A DNA stretch of 48,203 nt from Lachnospiraceae bacterium. Its GTDB lineage: Bacteria > Bacillota > Clostridia > Lachnospirales > Lachnospiraceae. The notes under the pieces are model-generated. The model was given only the letters and a program-made list of their open reading frames with translations, was not told the DNA's origin and did not search any database. Made by a program: the position numbers and the translations under genes. The stretch covers positions 1 to 48,203 of the forward strand of contig JAGAKD010000148.1 in NCBI GenBank assembly GCA_017625815.1, given 5' to 3'. This document shows positions 42,603 to 48,203 of the stretch, piece by piece. Numbering within the stretch: the first letter of the stretch is position 1; every line of letters starts with the position of its first letter.

Positions 42603-42965
42603 ATGACTAAAGCATACGGTGTGGCTTCTTTTGTAAAAGCATTAATAATAGCATATGTTGTAACGGGAATAATGCTTTTTGTTCTAGCATTCCTTATGTA
42701 TAAGTTTGGAATTTCTGAGCAGGCAGTTAATTTTGGAGTTACATTTATTTATATTCTTGCAACAGGGGTTGCGGGCATTCTTATAGGTAGGAGTATGAAA
42801 CAAAGGAAGTTTCTGTGGGGAAGCCTAGTAGGACTTATATACGCTGCTCTAATCTTTGTAGTATCCCTTTTAGTTACTGGAAATGCCACCATGATAATGC
42901 AGGATGGAGTGAGTACTTTACTCCTTTGTGTAGGTGGAGGAATGTTAGGTGGAATGCTTAGCTAA
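42603..42965 (+). CDS. TIGR04086-family membrane protein
   Basis: 120 aa with four predicted membrane helices and little else (VKALIIAYVVTGIMLFVLAFLMY, VTFIYILATGVAGILIGRSM, LWGSLVGLIYAALIFVVSLLV, STLLLCVGGGMLGGML). Its size, helix pattern and position just before the SCIFF peptide gene fit TIGR04086, which is found beside SCIFF in many clostridia. The function is unknown; a role in handling or transport of the peptide has been only suggested by position. Translation is probably limited by the hairpin covering its ribosome-binding site. Confidence 0.78.
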   Translation: MTKAYGVASFVKALIIAYVVTGIMLFVLAFLMYKFGISEQAVNFGVTFIYILATGVAGILIGRSMKQRKFLWGSLVGLIYAALIFVVSLLVTGNATMIMQDGVSTLLLCVGGGMLGGMLS

Positions 42966-42993
42966 AAAATTACTTTTATTTATAGAAATTGTA

Positions 42994-43002
42994 TGTTATA
43001 AT
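42994..43002 (+). promoter_or_regulatory. Extended -10 promoter of scfA
   Basis: TGTTATAAT is an extended -10 (TG-n-TATAAT) about 35 bp before scfA. No good -35 is seen, as often with extended -10 promoters. Confidence 0.5.
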
Positions 43003-43036
43003 TCTTCAATAGATGATTATATAGGAGGCAAAGGAT

Positions 43037-43177
43037 ATGAAGAGAATTAAGACTTTAACTAACAAGACTTTAAACAGCACAGTTGTTAAGGGCGGTTGTG
43101 GCGAGTGCCAGACTTCTTGCCAGTCAGCTTGTAAGACATCTTGCACAGTTGGTAACCAGAGCTGTGAGAATAAGTAA
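43037..43177 (+). CDS. scfA: Six-cysteine peptide SCIFF (precursor of a thioether-linked peptide)
   Basis: 46 aa: MKRIKTLTNKTLNSTVVKGG, then a Cys-rich C-terminal half with six Cys in the pattern C-x2-C-x3-C-x3-C-x3-C-x6-C, ending SCENK. This is the nearly universal clostridial SCIFF peptide, in which the adjacent radical SAM enzyme ScfB forms a Cys-to-Thr thioether bond. AGGAGG (43023-43028) precedes ATG. It is too short for most length filters. Its physiological role is still unknown. A hairpin with a T tract separates it from scfB, which would give more peptide than enzyme. Confidence 0.97.
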   Translation: MKRIKTLTNKTLNSTVVKGGCGECQTSCQSACKTSCTVGNQSCENK

Positions 43178-43202
43178 TTGTCAGTAATTTTACTAATACA
43201 TA

Positions 43203-43246
43203 ACGTAGCTAATTAAAGAGGGCCATTAGTCCTCTTTAGTTGCGTT
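43203..43246 (+). terminator. Partial terminator between scfA and scfB
   Basis: AAAGAGG pairs with CCTCTTT, extended by AACG/CGTT and CTA/TAG with interruptions, followed by TTTTT. scfB begins 18 bp later with its own AAAGGAG, so incomplete termination probably sets the ratio of peptide to maturase. Confidence 0.75.
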
Positions 43247-43263
43247 TTTAAAAGGAGTGTTAT

Positions 43264-44649
43264 ATGGTCCATCAGTACAAGAATAATGGATACAATATTG
43301 TGCTGGACGTATGCAGTGGTTCTGTTCACGTAGTAGACGATCTTGTTTATGACATGATTGCTATGTATGAGGAGAAGACAAAGGAAGAGATAGCTGAGGC
43401 TATCAGAGAGCGTTACGGTGATGAGTATTCGTTAGAGGACATTTATGAGGCATATTCTGATATTGAAGAGCTTAAGAGTATGGGGCAGCTATTTACAGAA
43501 GATGTTTACAAGGATGTCATTATCGATTTTAAAAAGAGACAAACAGTGGTCAAAGCTTTATGCCTGCACATTGCTCATGATTGTAATCTTGCCTGCAAAT
43601 ATTGTTTCGCAGATGAGGGTGAATATCATGGAAAAAAGCGTGAGTTAATGAGCTTAGAGGTGGGCAAAAAGGCTATAGACTTTCTTATAGAGAATTCAGG
43701 CAATAGAGTTAACCTAGAGGTGGATTTCTTCGGTGGTGAGCCTCTTATGAACTTTGATGTAGTCAAGGAGATAGTTGCTTATGGTAGAAGCAAGGAAAAA
43801 GAAGCAAATAAAAACTTCAGATTTACCCTCACTACCAATGGAGTACTTCTCAATGATGATGTTGTAGAGTTTTGTAACAAAGAGATATCTAATGTGGTTC
43901 TTAGCTTAGATGGAAGACAGTGCGTTAACGATGTTATGCGTCCGACTAGAAATGGAAAAGGAAGCTATGATGTTATCGTTCCCAAATTTCAGGATTTTGT
44001 ATCAAAGCGTGGAGACAAGAGTTACTACGTAAGAGGTACATTTACTAGAAATAATCTTGATTTCGTTGAAGATTTTAAGCTTATGACAGAGTTGGGATTT
44101 AAGGAGATTTCCATTGAGCCGGTTGTTGCTCCAGATGATGCAGACTATGCTATCCGCGAGGAAGATTTGGAGACAATTTACAAGGAATATGACAAGCTTG
44201 CCCTTGATATTATTGAGAGACATAAGTCCGGCAAGCCGGTTACATTTTTCCATTATATGCTAGATCTTCAGGGAGGTCCTTGTGTGTACAAGAGACTTTC
44301 TGGTTGTGGCTCAGGAACTGAGTACCTAGCAGTGACACCAACTGGAGAATTATATCCATGTCATCAATTTGTTGGAATAGATGAGTTTGAGATGGGAAAT
44401 GTATTCGAAGGTATTAAAAAGCCAGAGATAGTAGATGATTTCAAACTCTGTAATGTATATGCTAAGGACAAATGTAAGGATTGCTTTGCAAGATTTTACT
44501 GTAGTGGTGGTTGCGCAGCTAACTCTTACCAGTTCCATGGTAGTATATTAGACGCTTACGATATAGGTTGTAAGCTACAGCAGAAGCGTGTGGAGTGTGC
44601 AATAATGATAAAGGCAGCCTTAGCTGACTTAGAAGAAGGAGAGTTATAA
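43264..44649 (+). CDS. scfB: SCIFF maturase, radical SAM/SPASM enzyme
   Basis: 461 aa. The N-terminus (~90 residues) resembles a RiPP-recognition element. The radical SAM cluster is CNLACKYCF (about residue 108), followed by FFGGEPLMNFD. The C-terminal SPASM region has CGSGTEYLAVTPTGELYPCHQF and CKDCFARFYCSGGCAANSY for two auxiliary 4Fe-4S clusters. It should bind ScfA and form its thioether bond. The stop overlaps the secDF start by one base (TAATG). Confidence 0.96.
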   Translation: MVHQYKNNGYNIVLDVCSGSVHVVDDLVYDMIAMYEEKTKEEIAEAIRERYGDEYSLEDIYEAYSDIEELKSMGQLFTEDVYKDVIIDFKKRQTVVKALCLHIAHDCNLACKYCFADEGEYHGKKRELMSLEVGKKAIDFLIENSGNRVNLEVDFFGGEPLMNFDVVKEIVAYGRSKEKEANKNFRFTLTTNGVLLNDDVVEFCNKEISNVVLSLDGRQCVNDVMRPTRNGKGSYDVIVPKFQDFVSKRGDKSYYVRGTFTRNNLDFVEDFKLMTELGFKEISIEPVVAPDDADYAIREEDLETIYKEYDKLALDIIERHKSGKPVTFFHYMLDLQGGPCVYKRLSGCGSGTEYLAVTPTGELYPCHQFVGIDEFEMGNVFEGIKKPEIVDDFKLCNVYAKDKCKDCFARFYCSGGCAANSYQFHGSILDAYDIGCKLQQKRVECAIMIKAALADLEEGEL

Positions 44650-46832
44650 TGAAAAAAGCAAGAAGAAAAGCCATATTTGCTATACTTGTTTTCCTGCTAC
44701 TTTGTGCAGGTGGAGTGTATTTGGCAATGATGGGTGCAGGAAAAGATAATATTGGTAGAGCATCTGATATTCCTCTTGGTCTGGATCTTCAGGGTGGTCT
44801 TAGTGTTACTTATGAGATTACAACAGCTGACCCAACATCAGAGCAGATTAATGCAACTATAGACAAGATGCAGCGAAGAGTTGATAGCTATAGTTCAGAG
44901 GGTGAAGTGTATATGGAAGGTGATGATAGAATCACAGTTGAAATTCCTGTAGACACTGCAAAAGATGATGCTTATGCTATCTTGGATGATTTGGGACAGC
45001 CAGGTAAGCTGGAGTTTTTAGACAGCGATAATTTTTTGAAGTGGTACAATGGTGAACCTTATGTTCCTGTTCTTACAGGTGCTGATGTTCAGAAGGCTAG
45101 AGCTGGTACTATGGAATCTATGGCCGGTACTGAAAATGTAGTAGAGCTTACACTTACAGACGAGGGCGCTGTTAAGTTCGCTGACGCTACGAGAGCCAAT
45201 ATTGGTTTGCCTATATACATTGTTTATGATGGTGAGGTTCAGAGTTCACCAGTTGTTAACGAGGAGATTACTGGTGGTATCGCAACTATCAGTGGTACAT
45301 TCTCTTACGAGGAGGCTGAACAGCTCGCTGATACCATTATGATTGGTGCACTTCCTCTTGAGCTTAACCAGATACAGTACAATATAGTTGGCGCTAAGCT
45401 TGGTCAGGAGGCTATCAAGACAAGTCTTATAGCAGGTGCCATCGGACTTGGACTTATTGCGATTATTATGATTATAATATATCTCGTTCCTGGATTTATA
45501 GCTGTACTTGCCCTTGCTGCATATGTTATTCTTATGCTTCTTGTTTTAAGTATAGGTAATATTACTCTTACACTTCCTGGTATTGCAGGTATTATCCTTT
45601 CAATCGGTATGGCGGTTGATGCCAATGTTATTATATTTACACGTATCAAGGAAGAGCTTGCTCAGGATGTAAATGTTAGAAGTGCGGTTGAGACTGGTTT
45701 CTCAAAGGCTTTATCTGCTATCGTAGATGGTAATATAACAACTCTTATTGCAGCAGTTGTTCTTATGGCAGTAGGAACAGGAAGTATAAAGGGTTTTGCT
45801 ACAACTCTTATGGTTGGTATTCTTCTTTCAATGTTTACTGCCCTTGTTATTACTAGATTCCTCTTAAATGCAGCGGTTAATCTTGGTATCAAGAATAAGA
45901 AATTCTACGGTGTTGCCAAGACACCAAAGGTTAGAGGATATGTTAAGAATTCAAAGATATGCTTTGCTATTTCATTAGCAATTATCATTGTAGGACTTGT
46001 TTTCCTTCCAATCAATAAGAGTAAGAATGGAAGAGAACTTAACTATGCCCTTGAGTTTACTGGTGGTACTGCTACTACGGTTACATTTGATGAGGCATAT
46101 ACTCTTGAGAGAGTAGAATCAGAGATTATTCCTGTTATAGTTGAGAAGACATCACTTTCAGCGAGTGATATTCAGATACAGACAGTTGAGAATAGTACTC
46201 AGGTTATATTTAAGACTCCTGAGCTTTCAGAAGCAGATAGTGCTAAGCTTGACGATGTTTTCCAGACCAGCTTTGGTGTGTCAGAGATTAGTGCCCAGAG
46301 TATAAGCTCTACTATTAGTGGAGAGATGAAGAAGGATGCTATTATAGCTATCGCTATATCTTCTGTTCTCATGCTTATATACATTGCTATTAGATTCTCA
46401 GATGCGAAGTTTGGTGTGGCAGCAGTTATGGCTCTTGTTCATGACGTATTAGTTGTGTTTGCTATATATGCAGTGGGACAGCTTTCAGTTGGTAACACAT
46501 TTATAGCATGTATGCTTACTATAGTAGGTTACTCTATTAATGCGACCATCATCATCTTTGATAGAATTAGAGAGAACTTAAAGCTTATGAATAAGAACTC
46601 ATCTACTGAGGAGATTGTAAATACAAGTATTTCACAGACATTTACAAGAACTATATACACTTCACTTACAACATTTGTAATGGTTCTTGTACTCTTTATT
46701 ATGGGAGTTGCAACTCTTAAGGAGTTTACATTTACTCTTATGGCTGGTATTGTGTGTGGTGCATACTCATCAGTATGTATAACTGGCCCGCTTTGGTTGT
46801 TGATGAAGAAAAAATCAAAGAAAAAAGCATAA
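44649..46832 (+). CDS. secDF: Protein translocase SecDF fusion
   Basis: 727 aa joining SecD and SecF, as in many Firmicutes. SecD part (1-~420): LGLDLQGGLSVTYEI, QRRVDSYSSEGEVYMEGDDRITVEIP, GIATISGTFSYEEAEQLADTI, then membrane helices with VDANVIIFTRIKEEL. SecF part: NYALEFTGGTATTVTF, VLMLIYIAIRFS, LVHDVLVVF, and GYSINATIIIFDRIRENL. It uses proton or sodium motive force to help pull proteins through SecYEG. It is coupled to scfB by TAATG, an order kept in many clostridia, which hints that processed SCIFF or its enzyme is made together with export capacity. Confidence 0.96.
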   Translation: MKKARRKAIFAILVFLLLCAGGVYLAMMGAGKDNIGRASDIPLGLDLQGGLSVTYEITTADPTSEQINATIDKMQRRVDSYSSEGEVYMEGDDRITVEIPVDTAKDDAYAILDDLGQPGKLEFLDSDNFLKWYNGEPYVPVLTGADVQKARAGTMESMAGTENVVELTLTDEGAVKFADATRANIGLPIYIVYDGEVQSSPVVNEEITGGIATISGTFSYEEAEQLADTIMIGALPLELNQIQYNIVGAKLGQEAIKTSLIAGAIGLGLIAIIMIIIYLVPGFIAVLALAAYVILMLLVLSIGNITLTLPGIAGIILSIGMAVDANVIIFTRIKEELAQDVNVRSAVETGFSKALSAIVDGNITTLIAAVVLMAVGTGSIKGFATTLMVGILLSMFTALVITRFLLNAAVNLGIKNKKFYGVAKTPKVRGYVKNSKICFAISLAIIIVGLVFLPINKSKNGRELNYALEFTGGTATTVTFDEAYTLERVESEIIPVIVEKTSLSASDIQIQTVENSTQVIFKTPELSEADSAKLDDVFQTSFGVSEISAQSISSTISGEMKKDAIIAIAISSVLMLIYIAIRFSDAKFGVAAVMALVHDVLVVFAIYAVGQLSVGNTFIACMLTIVGYSINATIIIFDRIRENLKLMNKNSSTEEIVNTSISQTFTRTIYTSLTTFVMVLVLFIMGVATLKEFTFTLMAGIVCGAYSSVCITGPLWLLMKKKSKKKA

Positions 46833-46842
46833 AAAATATAAG

Positions 46843-46876
46843 AGCGTTGGCTGCTTCTTGCAACCAACGCTTTTAA
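46843..46876 (+). terminator. Terminator of the scfB-secDF operon
   Basis: AGCGTTGGCTGC pairs with GCAACCAACGCT (one bulge), then TTTT. recJ begins 20 bp later with its own GAGGTG. Confidence 0.75.
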
Positions 46877-46895
46877 AATAAAATGAGGTGACTAA

Positions 46896-48203
46896 GTGGA
46901 CGCAAAATGGACGGTACACAGCAAAAGGGCAGATTTTAAGGCCATAGGTGAACAATTTGGAATAGATCAGGTAGTGGCCAGAATAATTAGAAATAGAGAT
47001 GTGGAAGCAATTGAGGATATAGATTTATTCCTCAATGGTACCTTGAAGGATGTCTACGATTACAAGACAATAAAGGATATAGATAAGGGTTGTGCTATTA
47101 TCAAGGCTAGTATTGATAATGGGGAACATATAAGAATTGTATCCGATTATGACGTTGATGGTATTACATCTAATTACATTTTGTATAAGGGACTTGTAGA
47201 GCTTGGCGGGCAGATAAGCTATGAAATACCAGATAGAATTATTGACGGATATGGCATCAACACTCGTATAGTTAATGATGCTTATGCTGATGGTGTAAAA
47301 ACTATTATTACCTGTGACAATGGTGTTAGTGCATTTGAGGCTATAGAGCTTGCAAAATCCTATGGTATGAAGGTTGTGGTAACGGACCATCACGAAATAC
47401 CAGGAGAGCTAGACGAAAATGGTAATAAGACATATAGATATGTGCCAGCAGATGCCCTTATAGATATTAAACAGCCGGAATGTACATACCCTAACAAGTG
47501 CTTATGCGGTGCAGGAGTTGCATACAAGTTTATTAGAAATTTGTACGATATGTGCGGTGTAGAGTGGGTAGATGAAGATAAATTTATTGACATTCTTGCC
47601 ATAGCTACAGTATGTGATGTTATGGAACTTCAGGGAGAAAATCGTATATATGTGAGACGTGGTCTACAGATTATGAACAATACAACTAATCTAGGTCTTA
47701 AAATATTGATAAAGCAGCTGGGACTTACAGATAAGAAGATTGGCTCTTATCATCTTGGATTTTTGATAGGCCCAAGCATTAATTCTACTGGTCGACTTGA
47801 CTCTGCAAAGAGAGGCTTAGAGCTTTTGCTAACTGATGATGAAGGAGTGGCAGAAGAGCTGGCAATAGAGATGGTCGCTCTCAATAATACAAGAAAAACA
47901 TTGACTGAAAAAGGGGTAGTAAAGGCTATTGAAGATGTAGATGCAAAACAGCAAATGCCTAATGTTCTAGTGGTGTATCTTTCTGAAATTCATGAGAGTA
48001 TAGCAGGAATTGTAGCAGGAAGAATTAAGGAACACTTTTATAGACCAGTAATTGTTCTTACTAACTCAGAGGGGGAAGAAGGAGTTGTAAAAGGCTCTGG
48101 TCGTTCCATAGAGGGATACAATATGGTGGATTCCCTTTTAGAGTGTAAAGATTTATTACTCCATTATGGTGGACACGAGATGGCAGCAGGATTATCCCTG
48201 TCT
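46896..48203 (+). CDS. recJ: Single-strand DNA exonuclease RecJ, 3' end missing
   Basis: 436 codons are open to the window edge with no stop; a full RecJ is ~560-800 aa. GTG 46896 has GAGGTG 5 nt upstream. It begins VDAKWTVHSKRADFKAIGEQFGI. DHH-family motifs: the metal-binding SDYDVDGITSNY, TCDNGVS, VTDHHEIPGEL, PSINSTGRLDSAKRGLELL and the DHHA1 motif HYGGHEMAAGLSLS at the very end of the window. It degrades single-stranded DNA 5' to 3' in recombination and mismatch repair. The gene continues beyond the window. Confidence 0.93.
   Translation, partial: MDAKWTVHSKRADFKAIGEQFGIDQVVARIIRNRDVEAIEDIDLFLNGTLKDVYDYKTIKDIDKGCAIIKASIDNGEHIRIVSDYDVDGITSNYILYKGLVELGGQISYEIPDRIIDGYGINTRIVNDAYADGVKTIITCDNGVSAFEAIELAKSYGMKVVVTDHHEIPGELDENGNKTYRYVPADALIDIKQPECTYPNKCLCGAGVAYKFIRNLYDMCGVEWVDEDKFIDILAIATVCDVMELQGENRIYVRRGLQIMNNTTNLGLKILIKQLGLTDKKIGSYHLGFLIGPSINSTGRLDSAKRGLELLLTDDEGVAEELAIEMVALNNTRKTLTEKGVVKAIEDVDAKQQMPNVLVVYLSEIHESIAGIVAGRIKEHFYRPVIVLTNSEGEEGVVKGSGRSIEGYNMVDSLLECKDLLLHYGGHEMAAGLSLS

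Overview
The window is a chromosomal segment of an AT-rich Firmicute, most likely a clostridium of the Lachnospiraceae or a close relative. The evidence is the SCIFF peptide with its radical SAM maturase beside a fused secDF and recJ, a clostridial-type Tad pilus locus with DUF5702 and DUF6382/FHA proteins, spmB, and AGGAGG ribosome-binding sites throughout. I recognise no insertion sequence, phage, tRNA or rRNA, and almost all genes look intact. Two genes are cut by the window edges: the surface protein at the left and recJ at the right. Calls rest on reading motifs in translated sequence; no database search was run.

Layout. 1-4.5 kb: a cell-wall-anchored repeat protein (5' end missing), a TIGR01212-type radical SAM protein, spmB on the minus strand, and a DHH/DHHA1 phosphoesterase. 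4.67-13.4 kb: a Tad/Flp pilus operon (tadV, tadZ, tadA, tadB, tadC, a 56-aa Flp pilin, a DUF5702 protein, two TadE-like proteins, a DUF6382-FHA membrane protein). 13.4-18.3 kb: a housekeeping operon (flavodoxin-like/SCP2 protein, dnaX, ybaB, recR, pfkA). 18.4-22.5 kb: a small conserved-looking protein, an exported protein ending in a degenerate C39-like domain, and a convergent diaminopimelate decarboxylase gene. 22.6-25.8 kb: a YesL/DUF624-like membrane protein, a 543-bp near-palindrome, a cyclophilin, and mltG.

25.85-38.97 kb is the most distinctive block. It is one tight co-directional run: two FHA proteins, a PP2C phosphatase, a Ser/Thr kinase with a TPR-like rather than PASTA outer part, a membrane protein carrying ten T-x-V-L motifs, and a 1880-residue Ig-like-repeat surface protein whose start overlaps the preceding stop. 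I infer a reversible threonine-phosphorylation relay (kinase writes, FHA reads, PP2C erases, on a multivalent threonine array) tied to production, export or activity of the giant surface protein. A second PP2C at 40.75 kb and the FHA protein of the Tad operon could connect to the same circuit.

39-48.2 kb: an AAA/DUF4143 ATPase preceded by three 33-bp direct repeats, the second PP2C, a HAD phosphatase, a PII-like protein, and the SCIFF locus (TIGR04086 membrane protein, scfA, scfB) followed by secDF and recJ. Three intergenic spaces (11.1, 18.3 and 42.6 kb) hold long hairpins that contain or abut the next gene's ribosome-binding site. The two spaces longer than 300 bp (23508-24040 and 40362-40751) are filled by the palindrome and by the repeats plus a promoter and leader, respectively.
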